A stretch of 7,483 nucleotides of DNA from NCBI GenBank assembly GCA_023435965.1, contig JAEZLC010000293.1, positions 1 to 7,483 of the forward strand. Direction: 5' to 3'. Shown in pieces: positions 1 through 6,352 of this stretch (positions are counted from its first letter, which is position 1; each line of letters starts with the position of its first letter). Both the position numbers and the translations under genes were made by a program. The stretch is from Cyanobacteria bacterium OH_CDB_58. GTDB taxonomy: Bacteria; Cyanobacteriota; Vampirovibrionia; Gastranaerophilales; Gastranaerophilaceae. Below the pieces are notes generated by a model. The model was not told where the DNA came from, did no database searches, and saw nothing but the letters and a program-made list of their open reading frames with translations.

Positions 1-698
1 TCCAGTCTTACGCTAGCGTAGTATTTAAGAGCGTTTCCACCGGTTGTTGTTTCAGGGTTTCCGTACATAACACCTATTTTTTGTCTAAGCTGATTGATAA
101 AAACAACTGTTGTATTTGTTTTTCCAACAATACCCGTTAGCTTTCTAAGAGCTTTTGACATAAGTCTTGCCTGAAGTCCCATTTGTTTATCTTCCATTGT
201 TCCTTCGATTTCATCTTTAGGAACAAGTGCTGCTACTGAATCGATTACAACTATGTCAACAGCCGAAGAACGAACCAATTCTTCAGCAATTTCTAAAGCT
301 TGCTCACCTGTGTCAGGTTGAGAAATAAGAAGTTCATCTACATTAACTCCCAGATTTGCTGCGTATTCAGGATCAAGAGCATGTTCAGCATCTATGAACG
401 CTGCTATTCCGCCTTTTTTCTGACATTCTGCCACTATATGCTGTGCCAATGTCGTTTTACCACTACTTTCAGGACCATAAATTTCAATTACTCTACCCCT
501 TGGAACTCCGCCTATCCCTAATGCAACATCCAAAGATAGTGCACCTGTGGGGATTGCTTCAACAGAAACGGCAGACTTATCTCCCAGTTTCATAATCGAA
601 CCTTTTCCGAAGTCTTTTTCAATCTTGTCTATTGCAAGTTTTAACGCTTTGTTTTTCTCTTCAGAAATATTTACTATTTCTTTTTCTTTTACTGCCAT
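1..698 (-). CDS. recA: Recombinase RecA, N-terminal 232 codons (3' end outside window)
   Basis: RecA forms an ATP-dependent filament on single-stranded DNA. It drives homologous strand exchange and acts as co-protease for LexA self-cleavage in the SOS response. The translation is RecA-like throughout. After a short variable N-terminus come the Walker A motif GPESSGKT (residues 75-82), the [10 protein letters not shown] segment (101-110), the Walker B strand VVIDSVAAL (150-158), and the L1/L2-flanking motifs [11 protein letters not shown] (200-210) and [10 protein letters not shown] (216-225). The frame is open to base 1, so roughly the last third of a normal RecA of about 340-350 residues is missing. 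The start is ATG at 696-698, preceded by an AAGGAAAA ribosome-binding site. The N-terminus is about nine residues longer than E. coli RecA before Walker A, which is within family variation. It has its own promoter and candidate operator at 814-841. Identification is essentially certain. Confidence 0.99.
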   Translation of the reverse strand, partial: MAVKEKEIVNISEEKNKALKLAIDKIEKDFGKGSIMKLGDKSAVSVEAIPTGALSLDVALGIGGVPRGRVIEIYGPESSGKTTLAQHIVAECQKKGGIAAFIDAEHALDPEYAANLGVNVDELLISQPDTGEQALEIAEELVRSSAVDIVVIDSVAALVPKDEIEGTMEDKQMGLQARLMSKALRKLTGIVGKTNTTVVFINQLRQKIGVMYGNPETTTGGNALKYYASVRL

Positions 699-813
699 CT
701 ATATTTTCCTTTTTCTTAATCATCTAAATTTTTACATGCTAAGTTAATATTATACTATCTATCATGTTCTAATTGAAGATTGTTATATTTTGTAATTAAC
801 ACTGACTTAATTA

Positions 814-841
814 ATTATAGACGATTGTCTATAAATGTCAA
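814..841 (-). promoter_or_regulatory. recA promoter with a palindromic, LexA-like operator
   Basis: On the minus strand there is a perfect -35 box TTGACA (841-836), a 16-bp spacer and a perfect -10 box TATAAT (819-814), about 115 bp upstream of the recA ATG. A perfect palindrome with 8-bp arms, TTATAGAC and GTCTATAA around a 4-bp centre, occupies 815-834, so it fills the spacer and covers the -10 box. A repressor bound there would block RNA polymerase. recA is a standard SOS gene, so LexA is the obvious candidate. The AC-N4-GT core recalls the Gram-positive GAAC-N4-GTTC and cyanobacterial boxes, but the outer bases differ. The promoter is well supported by sequence. The LexA assignment is inference. 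Confidence 0.8.
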
Positions 842-872
842 TACGCAATTTTCTGGATAAACTTTGTTATTT

Positions 873-1214
873 TTACCACTTTTTAAACACGAAGAAAACT
901 GCAACTATAATAAAGGCAAAACCAACTATATAGTTCCATTTTAGCTCCTCTTTAAGGTAAAAAACCGAGAACAAACAGAATACAACAAGGGTAATCACTT
1001 CTTGCATTGTTTTTAACTGTGCTGTATCAAAAAACACTCGACCTATACGATTTGCGGGAACTTGAAAGCAATACTCAAAAAAGGCGATTGCCCAGCTGAT
1101 AAGTATTACTATCCACAGAGCAGAACTCCTGTGTTTAAGATGCCCATACCAGGCAAAAGTCATAAAAATATTCGAAATTACCAGCAGTAAAAAAGGGGTG
1201 AATGTTCTTATCAT
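873..1214 (-). CDS. DUF486 / DMT-like small integral membrane protein
   Basis: This 113-residue hydrophobic protein matches the DUF486 family, which is related to one half of drug/metabolite transporters. Four membrane segments can be drawn at about residues 5-24, 31-50, 70-88 and 93-111. Family-like signatures are MTFAWYGHLK (18-27), FFEYCFQVPANRIG (45-58) and QLKTMQEVITL (66-76). The length is normal for the family, so the gene looks intact. The substrate is unknown and transport itself has not been shown for most members, so no specific function is assigned. The ATG at 1212-1214 is preceded by only a weak GAGAA-type ribosome-binding site. No clear terminator follows the stop codon, and the recA promoter begins about 30 bp downstream on the same strand, so some read-through into recA is possible. 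I could not find a convincing promoter for the gene itself. Confidence 0.88.
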   Translation of the reverse strand: MIRTFTPFLLLVISNIFMTFAWYGHLKHRSSALWIVILISWAIAFFEYCFQVPANRIGRVFFDTAQLKTMQEVITLVVFCLFSVFYLKEELKWNYIVGFAFIIVAVFFVFKKW

Positions 1215-1348
1215 TTCTCAATTCTCAGGTACAACTACTCTATGACATAGTACCATAAATCTTAGTAAGCAATACAGTGTGGAAAATTTATTTATGCAAA
1301 ACTTGTCAAGCATACCACTCAGAGGATCTCGTTATTGAATAGATTTCC

Positions 1349-1372
1349 AAAAACAAAAGGGCAAATGCCCTT
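1349..1372 (-). terminator. Rho-independent terminator of the chemoreceptor gene
   Basis: On the minus strand the hairpin AAGGGC-ATTT-GCCCTT (1372-1357) is followed by the tract TTGTTTTT. It sits about 33 bp after the MCP stop codon, in the right orientation to end that transcript and insulate the DUF486 gene downstream. Confidence 0.8.
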
Positions 1373-1405
1373 CTGCTTTAGAATATAAGTTTCTTAGACT
1401 AAACA

Positions 1406-2872
1406 TCAGTCAATCAACGTAATACTGGTAGACTTGTGTCCATTTATTATCGAAGATAAGTTCTCAACTATCTCATTCAATAACGCGGTCTGATTGAGCA
1501 ACTCTTGAGAAGACAGGGATGTATTTTCAGCAGTGGATGCGTTTTGCTGCAATACCTGCTCCATTTGAGATATAGCAAGACTTATCTGCTCGATGCCTTG
1601 TGACTGCTCAGCAGTAGCTGCTGATATCTCTTCAATCAAGTCTGAAACATTCTTAACGGCACTATCAATCTTCGTTAGCTTAGATTCGACATTCTTCGCC
1701 ATTGCTGCACCCTGCTTTGATAAATCTATGTTTTTTTCGATTATCTTCTCAGTGTCTTTCGCTGATTGTGCACTTCTTTGAGCCAAAGTTCTAACCTCTT
1801 CTGCCACAACAGCAAATCCTTTTCCTGCTTCCCCCGCCCTAGCGGCTTCTACAGCAGCATTTAGAGAAAGAATGTTAGTCTGGAAAGCAATTTCATCAAT
1901 AGTTTTGATAATTTTAGATATTTCTTGAGCAGAAACCTCAAGCTCGCTCATTGTCAACATCATTTGATGTGTTTCTTTGTTTATGATTTCTGTTTCATCT
2001 TTTACGTTTTTCGCCAAAACAGCTGCATGTCCAGTATTGTCATTATTTTGTCTTACCATCGAAGCTGTTTCCTCAATGGTTGCACAAGTTTCCTGAATAG
2101 CGGCAGCCTGCTTATTACTTCCTTCTGCTAGCTCATAACTGACTTCATCTAGCTGATGCGAAGTCTCGGTAACCTGGCCTGATGCTGACTTTAATCCGCT
2201 TGTAATCTGATTCATAGAAGCCACTATACGCTTGATAAACAAATAATTTATACCCAGCAATATCAAGACAACAATAACTAAATTAACAATAAAGATACTC
2301 CACAATGTCTGGACCGTGAGTGTATTGATCTCGTCTACATAAACGCCGGTTGCAACTATCCACTTCCAAGCATCAAATCCTCTTCCTACAGATACTTTAG
2401 GATAATTCCTTTCGCTCTTATCTCCAGGCTTCTTCGCAAAGTTTTTGACAAAAACTAATTTACCACTCTTTGCGTACTCACCAAGCTCTTGGATATATCT
2501 TCTTCCCGTGTCATCTTTTAAACTTTTTCCGTCAAAACCGGGTTTTCTGGTTGGATGGCCAAGATATATACAATCATAATCCATAATCCAAATATAATTG
2601 TTACCCTGATATCTAAAATGATTCAAATCATCTAAAGCTAAAGCTTTTGCCTGTTGTTCAGTCAAAATTCCTTTATCAACTTTATCTTTATAATTCTCCA
2701 TAATGTTATAGGCGATTTCGGTAATCTCAGCAATTTTCTGCTCTGACGTTGTTGTAATAATATTCCTGATTTTAAACACCGCAACAGAGACAGAACATAA
2801 AAACACCATCAAACTTATCCCTATTGCTAAAAGTGTAATCTGCTTCCCAAAACCCATTTCATTCTTATTCAT
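1406..2872 (-). CDS. Methyl-accepting chemotaxis protein with periplasmic sCache-type sensor
   Basis: This is a transmembrane chemoreceptor that would control the CheA kinase, and so flagellar rotation, in response to a small ligand. Residues are counted from the ATG at 2870-2872 (488 aa). There is a first membrane helix at 11-33, an extracytoplasmic single-Cache (sCache_2-like) domain at about 40-185, and a second membrane helix at 190-213. A long coiled-coil cytoplasmic domain follows. The sensor contains the typical [10 protein letters not shown]...HP and [16 protein letters not shown] segments. The conserved kinase-contact hairpin tip is at about 328-360, with the segments [20 protein letters not shown] and [21 protein letters not shown] domain is short or degenerate. 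No C-terminal CheR/CheB-tethering pentapeptide is visible; the protein ends in TSITLID. I chose this start because a good GGAGA site precedes it and the first membrane helix begins at the expected distance. A terminator follows at 1349-1372, so the gene is probably monocistronic. The ligand cannot be inferred. Confidence 0.95.
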   Translation of the reverse strand: MNKNEMGFGKQITLLAIGISLMVFLCSVSVAVFKIRNIITTTSEQKIAEITEIAYNIMENYKDKVDKGILTEQQAKALALDDLNHFRYQGNNYIWIMDYDCIYLGHPTRKPGFDGKSLKDDTGRRYIQELGEYAKSGKLVFVKNFAKKPGDKSERNYPKVSVGRGFDAWKWIVATGVYVDEINTLTVQTLWSIFIVNLVIVVLILLGINYLFIKRIVASMNQITSGLKSASGQVTETSHQLDEVSYELAEGSNKQAAAIQETCATIEETASMVRQNNDNTGHAAVLAKNVKDETEIINKETHQMMLTMSELEVSAQEISKIIKTIDEIAFQTNILSLNAAVEAARAGEAGKGFAVVAEEVRTLAQRSAQSAKDTEKIIEKNIDLSKQGAAMAKNVESKLTKIDSAVKNVSDLIEEISAATAEQSQGIEQISLAISQMEQVLQQNASTAENTSLSSQELLNQTALLNEIVENLSSIINGHKSTSITLID

Positions 2873-2876
2873 GTTT

Positions 2877-2881
2877 TCTCC
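2877..2881 (-). promoter_or_regulatory. Shine-Dalgarno site that fixes the MCP start
   Basis: GGAGA on the minus strand lies four bases upstream of the ATG at 2870-2872. The frame stays open upstream to an ATG at 2969-2971, but that start lacks a comparable site. It would also put 33 odd residues in front of the first membrane helix. Confidence 0.75.
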
Positions 2882-3254
2882 AGATTTACTCGTAAATAAC
2901 ACTATTAATTCTATCACTATTTTCATCAAATAGCATAGTTCATATGAAGCATTCTCTGCAATAACTTGCAAATAATTAGTGATAACAAAAACGATGGCTA
3001 ATACAAAATTGACAGACGAATCTCAAGACATAAAAATCATTAACAAAATTGCTTAGCACGGTATAAGTGCAATTTCTAACCAGATACAATTAACTTTGAC
3101 TTTGTTTAAAAACTACATAACTTCACCTGATTTTAAATGTATTTGATTTAACTTTTTAAATGTTTCCATAATAGCCAAGAATATCTCTAATACATATGTC
3201 TTGACGAATGGGCACACTATATTAAGAGCTCTAACAACAAAACATCTTTAAATA
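2882..3254. other. Stretch without a supported gene between the MCP and radical SAM genes
   Basis: This is AT-rich sequence with no reading frame that has both a plausible start and a ribosome-binding site. I see no tRNA-like fold and no strong terminator after the radical SAM stop codon at 3255-3257. It should contain the MCP promoter, but no near-consensus sigma-70 or flagellar sigma-28 site stood out. Confidence 0.5.
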
Positions 3255-4937
3255 TTAAAGCCTTTTGTTTTCATCCACGCTGTAGTTTTCATTTTTAACA
3301 AACTTACAGAAATTCTCCCATTTTTTCTGTTGTTCGTTTTTCTGCAAAATTGCGTGTTCCCAACCAGGATAATAATCAAACCTGTCCCGATTAAGTGCTG
3401 ATATTTTTACCCCATACTCTTCGTTATGTTGTTCAACAATAGTGTTTTTCATTACACAGAATTCTCCAGGACTTATCCTTACGTATTCTTTAACCGTTTT
3501 AAGAAATTCAATTGTCTCTAAATGATCTTGCATTGTTTCTGTTGGAAAATTAACAATAATACCAGCCATACTGTCAATTCCAACTTCATAAGAATCTTTT
3601 AAGATTTGATATACATTATCTATCTTAATTCCTTTATTCATTTCATCTAAGGTTTTTTGACAACCTGACTCAAGGCCCCAGTATATTGTCCTCAAACCTG
3701 ATTTGTACAATTTTTCTAAAAGCTCTCTGTCAAAACTTTTTTCAAGCCTTGCAAAAATCCCATAATAGACTTCAACACCTTGTTTTATAATCTCATCAGC
3801 CAGCTTAGAAAGATAACCCGGAGGAATAGAATCATCTTGGAGTAAAAACCATCCTTCAGCTTGATACTTCTGCTTAATCTCCTTAAATTTTGAAACAAGT
3901 TCTTCTGGAGGCATTGTGCAATACTGTCGATACTTTGTTGCAAGACCACAAAAGCTACATTTTCCCCAGTAACAGCCTTTAGAAGCCATTAAATATATAT
4001 TTGGATGTTTAGTCATGTATTCTTTAAGGTTTATGCCCTCAAGAGAAATATTAGCAATATTATTCATTTTTGTTATTGGTTTTGAAGGATTGTAGCAAAC
4101 TTGGTTGTTTCTATTTTTATAGATTAAGCCGGATACGCTTTTTTTATTTTGTTTATTTTCTATGGACATAAGAAGTTCAACAATGGACTTTTCTCCATCA
4201 CCTATTAAAACTGAATCACAATAAATATCAAAAATCTCAGGGAAATCAATCAATTGATCACTTTTTAAGAGATTACCGCCAAGAGCGACATGTACATCAG
4301 TTTTTTCTTTCAACAATCTAGCAAGAGTAAATGCGGGGATTATAGTTCCTGGAAAAGGGATTGTAATGCCAACGAAAGACACATCTTGTTCAATAATTTC
4401 ATTTATTATATTGTCAAAGAAATTAATGAAAATATTTTTCTCTTCATCAAAACTTATCTCTTTTATTTTTTGATACACATAGTCAAAACCAATAAAGCTA
4501 TTTTCAAACCCAGTTAACTTATTTAATTCGAAATCAGTATAAGGAAGAGAAATAAATTTCAAAACTGATTCGATGACTTCTTGAGCTTTTATATACTCTT
4601 CGCCACCATTTTCCCCAAAAACATAATCATTAAGAGCTTTTTCTATATTGCGTACTAAAAAATCAACATATTCTTGATCATAAAGAATGTTCTTAAGGTC
4701 AAGTTTTTTTTTTGTCTGTTCAATATAATTTACAGACAACACTGTTCTAAAAAATCTAATATTTAGGTCAAGATTTTTAGCACTATATCCACTCTGCAAG
4801 AGCTGTCCAACGAGCAAAGGCATTGCCAGATAATAAGTATTTGGTTCTAACAATGGAGGCGTAATCAAAAGACAATTGTTTTTTTTAGATTTTAATATTT
4901 TAGAAAGTATTTTTGAAAACAATATGACTCGCCCCAT
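3255..4937 (-). CDS. B12-binding-type radical SAM protein with a CX4CX2C cluster motif
   Basis: This 560-residue protein has the two-part layout of B12-binding-domain radical SAM enzymes. A Rossmann-like N-terminal part (about 20-270) holds LLITPPLL (23-30), FVGITIPFP (188-196), VALGGNLL (217-224) and a DSVLIGDGE segment (241-249). The radical SAM core follows (about 312-500). Its cluster cysteines are C322, C327 and C330 in KGCYWGKCSFC, spaced CX4CX2C rather than the classical CX3CX2C. Further core motifs are WFLLQDDSIPP (363-373), YWGLESGCQKTL (419-430) with EMNKGI, and GIIVNFPTET (459-468). The usual cobalamin DXHXXG motif is not apparent (the region reads LDLNIRFF), so cobalamin binding is doubtful. 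Members make varied products: methylations, ring rearrangements and RiPP (ribosomally made, modified peptide) maturation. The CXFCGL...YR...PEE pattern after the cluster recalls RiPP-maturation and related subfamilies, but the substrate is unknown. The ATG at 4935-4937 has only a weak AGAAG site. The gene stands alone, with no recognisable partner enzyme, transporter or precursor peptide. Confidence 0.88.
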   Translation of the reverse strand: MGRVILFSKILSKILKSKKNNCLLITPPLLEPNTYYLAMPLLVGQLLQSGYSAKNLDLNIRFFRTVLSVNYIEQTKKKLDLKNILYDQEYVDFLVRNIEKALNDYVFGENGGEEYIKAQEVIESVLKFISLPYTDFELNKLTGFENSFIGFDYVYQKIKEISFDEEKNIFINFFDNIINEIIEQDVSFVGITIPFPGTIIPAFTLARLLKEKTDVHVALGGNLLKSDQLIDFPEIFDIYCDSVLIGDGEKSIVELLMSIENKQNKKSVSGLIYKNRNNQVCYNPSKPITKMNNIANISLEGINLKEYMTKHPNIYLMASKGCYWGKCSFCGLATKYRQYCTMPPEELVSKFKEIKQKYQAEGWFLLQDDSIPPGYLSKLADEIIKQGVEVYYGIFARLEKSFDRELLEKLYKSGLRTIYWGLESGCQKTLDEMNKGIKIDNVYQILKDSYEVGIDSMAGIIVNFPTETMQDHLETIEFLKTVKEYVRISPGEFCVMKNTIVEQHNEEYGVKISALNRDRFDYYPGWEHAILQKNEQQKKWENFCKFVKNENYSVDENKRL

Positions 4938-4948
4938 CTTCTTCTATT

Positions 4949-5158
4949 TTATCCGCTGAAGGCTTTAAAACCAACAATTTGCTTCTTATTATTAACTTTA
5001 TCTGCACTTAAGCTAAAAGTCAACTTAAAGAGCTTTAATATTGGCCTAAAAACCACTGTAAGTATGTTACTTGCTGTTTTTTCTACTATTCCATATCCTT
5101 TAACGATATCGTATCTGTGGGTAAAATATTGGGTAAAGGCACTAAAAAAGGGTTCAAC
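4949..5158 (-). pseudogene. Start-less 69-codon open frame upstream of the radical SAM gene; possible gene remnant
   Basis: On the minus strand the frame runs open from just after an in-frame TAA (5159-5161) to a TAA at 4949-4951, 11 bp before the radical SAM ATG. The translation looks protein-like (VEPFFSAFTQYFTHRYDIV near its start, a hydrophobic NILTVVFRPILKLFKL segment, a lysine-rich tail). No ATG lies in frame, and the only GTG (half way along) and TTG codons lack ribosome-binding sites. Its 5' edge overlaps the terminator at 5144-5176. It may be the 3' end of a decayed gene, or a chance open frame. I do not recognise the family. Confidence 0.3.
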
Positions 5159-5176
5159 TTAATCGTTAAAACCCTT
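5144..5176 (-). terminator. Rho-independent terminator after the tRNA-fMet 3' half
   Basis: On the minus strand AAGGGTT (5176-5170) pairs with AACCCTT (5154-5148) around a 15-base loop that can form further A-T pairs, and the run ends in six T (5149-5144). It begins 10 bp after the encoded CCA of the tRNA remnant, where a single-gene tRNA transcript would normally end. Its survival supports the view that DNA to the left is original chromosome. Confidence 0.7.
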
Positions 5177-5186
5177 GTCTTATATA

Positions 5187-5231
5187 TGGTTGCGGAGGCT
5201 GGATTTGAACCAACGACCTTCGGGTTATGAG
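5187..5231 (-). pseudogene. 3' half of initiator tRNA-fMet(CAU); probable integration (att) site
   Basis: Read on the minus strand, this is the anticodon loop CTCATAA (anticodon CAT at 5229-5227), the 3' anticodon stem CCCGA, the variable region AGGTC, the T arm GTTGG-TTCAAAT-CCAGC, the acceptor 3' strand CTCCGCA and ACCA. The CTCATAACCCG pattern and the acceptor end are those of the initiator, not the elongator, tRNA-Met. Immediately 5' of the loop the sequence reads TCGTGC instead of the expected TCGGG stem, and no D arm or acceptor 5' strand follows. It therefore cannot fold as a tRNA. Tyrosine integrases commonly recombine at tRNA anticodon loops and leave exactly such a 3' duplicate at one element end. 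Identity of the fragment is clear. Its role as an att site is a strong inference. Confidence 0.85.
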
Positions 5232-5363
5232 GCACGAAAAGCAAGAAGTACAAGGGTTTCCTTATAGTAAATAATGTTAAAAGAATTCAGTTATACAAAG
5301 ATTTATAAGCTTATTTCAATTTCACAGAATTTCTTATATTTAATATTGATTATTAGATTTATG

Positions 5364-5382
5364 GTGACAATTTAGTGACAAT
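5364..5382. repeat. Tandem GTGACAAT repeat near the element end
   Basis: GTGACAAT occurs at 5364-5371 and again at 5375-5382, an 11-bp period or about one helical turn. It lies about 135 bp inside the putative island from the tRNA core. Paired short direct repeats at this distance from an att core often serve as arm-type binding sites for tyrosine integrases. This is a suggestion from position and spacing only. Confidence 0.4.
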
Positions 5383-5391
5383 ATTCGAGCT

Positions 5392-6054
5392 CTATTTTTT
5401 ATAGGGATAATAGAGATACAAGAAAAGAGAAAATTCGTGTATTGACCAACCTTTCATTATGGAGTTGTTTTCTTTAAAAGACAAAAGTATTTCTCTTAAA
5501 GAAACAGGATCCAACTTTTCGCAATTCAGTTCAGCATTACCATAAAGCACTTTAATATAATATTTTAAACGATCTTTAGCAAATATATTTAAATATTTTT
5601 CAGGATAATAAGTTGATAAGATTTTCCCTTTAAATATTGGACTTATCTTATTGGATATTATTGCTTCTTTAACACCATTTGGGTTACTTTTTGAGTCCAA
5701 ATTTACTAATTTAACTATTTCATTTCGAATATTTTCAAAGGCTTCTTTTTCATTTGTACCAAATTTCTTTATATAAATCGGAGACCCTTTTTTCTTATTA
5801 TAATAAATACCAAATTTCTTACTAGCAAAGGAACCTCTAATATCTCCAAGCATTCTTAGCCCCGTCTCTAACCAATAGCAAAATGAATTTTCACATCCAG
5901 ACATATATTCATTTGGAGTCATTGTTTTTAATTTTGAAATAGGAAAAAGTGTGTCTGTAAAATATGATTCAATTTCTTCGTCTTCTTTTAGTTGGGCCAA
6001 GAACTTATCTCTATTACAAGAATAATTTTCAATGCTTTGATCTAATGTAGACAT
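5392..6054 (-). CDS. Stand-alone restriction-linked N-terminal domain protein (function unknown)
   Basis: This 220-residue soluble protein has no signal peptide or membrane segment. I recognise conserved blocks that, as I recall them, occur in the N-terminal domain of some McrB-like or HNH-nuclease-bearing restriction proteins: FCYWLE (58-63), LGDIRG followed by KFGIYYN (80-86), and SPIFKGKILSTYYPEKYLNI (138-157). A W-x-x-HEFSLFLY block (203-213) closes the domain. No AAA+ GTPase motifs, HNH cysteines or histidines, or PD-(D/E)XK signature follow; the protein stops right after this domain. It may be a partner or regulatory subunit, or a version that lost its effector. The frame opens at a GTG (6055-6057), but the ATG at 6052-6054 is preferred because its distance to the GAGG site (6062-6065) is seven bases rather than four. 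It is divergent from hsdM and about 300 bp away. Family recognition is from memory and moderate; the function is unknown. Confidence 0.75.
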   Translation of the reverse strand: MSTLDQSIENYSCNRDKFLAQLKEDEEIESYFTDTLFPISKLKTMTPNEYMSGCENSFCYWLETGLRMLGDIRGSFASKKFGIYYNKKKGSPIYIKKFGTNEKEAFENIRNEIVKLVNLDSKSNPNGVKEAIISNKISPIFKGKILSTYYPEKYLNIFAKDRLKYYIKVLYGNAELNCEKLDPVSLREILLSFKENNSIMKGWSIHEFSLFLYLYYPYKK

Positions 6055-6081
6055 CACAGTACCTCTTTAAGTCATTTATTG

Positions 6082-6090
6082 CTTATAACA
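6082..6090 (-). promoter_or_regulatory. Extended -10 promoter candidate for the 220-aa gene
   Basis: On the minus strand TGTTATAAG (6090-6082) is an extended -10 box (TGN plus TATAAG), giving a 5' leader of about 20 bases before the ATG at 6054. No good -35 is present, which extended -10 promoters tolerate. A second candidate, TGATATACT, lies slightly upstream. The first box is inside one arm of the inverted repeat at 6083-6145. Confidence 0.4.
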
Positions 6091-6145
6091 AATTTAGTAT
6101 ATCAAAAGAAATTAACATTCTGATAAATTTCACAATTTGTTATAA
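6083..6145. repeat. 12-bp perfect inverted repeat in the divergent intergenic region
   Basis: TTATAACAAATT (6083-6094) is exactly mirrored by AATTTGTTATAA (6134-6145), with 39 bp between the arms. The left arm overlaps the candidate -10 box of the 220-aa gene. The arms may be paired operator half-sites or opposed extended -10 elements. Given the AT-richness, part of the match could be compositional. Confidence 0.45.
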
Positions 6146-6300
6146 TAAATAAAAAACTAATATTACATTATTACATTTTGACAGAATGCACCAAGAATCA
6201 ATAGCGAAAAGACTTTAGAGACAATAAACAATTATTACAAGAATGCTTATTTAATTACATTTAATACCTAATTTAATCTAAATACTGTCGGCTAAATATG

Positions 6301-6309
6301 TGTTATAAT
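6301..6309 (+). promoter_or_regulatory. Extended -10 promoter candidate for hsdM
   Basis: TGTTATAAT (6301-6309) is a perfect extended -10 (TGN plus TATAAT), 43 bp before the hsdM ATG, giving a leader of about 37 bases. The -35 region is poor. The same nine bases recur at 6138-6146, which could be a second, weaker start further upstream. Confidence 0.55.
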
Positions 6310-6352
6310 CTAACTTGCAAAGCTAGTTGCTAATGGTGAGAAAAGGAATAAT

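Noticed and set aside
300..747. Two short plus-strand reading frames (300-521 and 547-747)
   Set aside because: They run antisense to recA, whose minus-strand frame is conserved along its whole length. They have no ribosome-binding sites or recognisable motifs.
1240..1250. CTATG-A-CATAG palindrome upstream of the DUF486 gene
   Set aside because: It is short and isolated, with no convincing promoter boxes around it, so chance is likely.
1593..2131. Two short plus-strand reading frames inside the chemoreceptor gene
   Set aside because: They are antisense shadows of the conserved MCP signalling domain.
2873..2971. 33-residue N-terminal extension of the MCP
   Set aside because: The internal ATG has a good Shine-Dalgarno site and normal distance to the first membrane helix; the upstream ATG has neither.
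4290..4517. Plus-strand reading frame of 75 codons
   Set aside because: It is antisense to the radical SAM gene, with no supporting start signal or similarity.
5187..5260. Intact tRNA gene
   Set aside because: Only the 3' half is present; the sequence beyond the anticodon loop does not pair to make the anticodon stem and no D arm or acceptor 5' strand can be found.
5305..5314. ATAAGCTTAT palindrome
   Set aside because: It is a 10-bp AT-rich palindrome with no partner or clear context, so it is not informative.
6055..6057. GTG start for the 220-aa protein
   Set aside because: The next codon is ATG with better spacing to the GAGG site; the difference is one residue.
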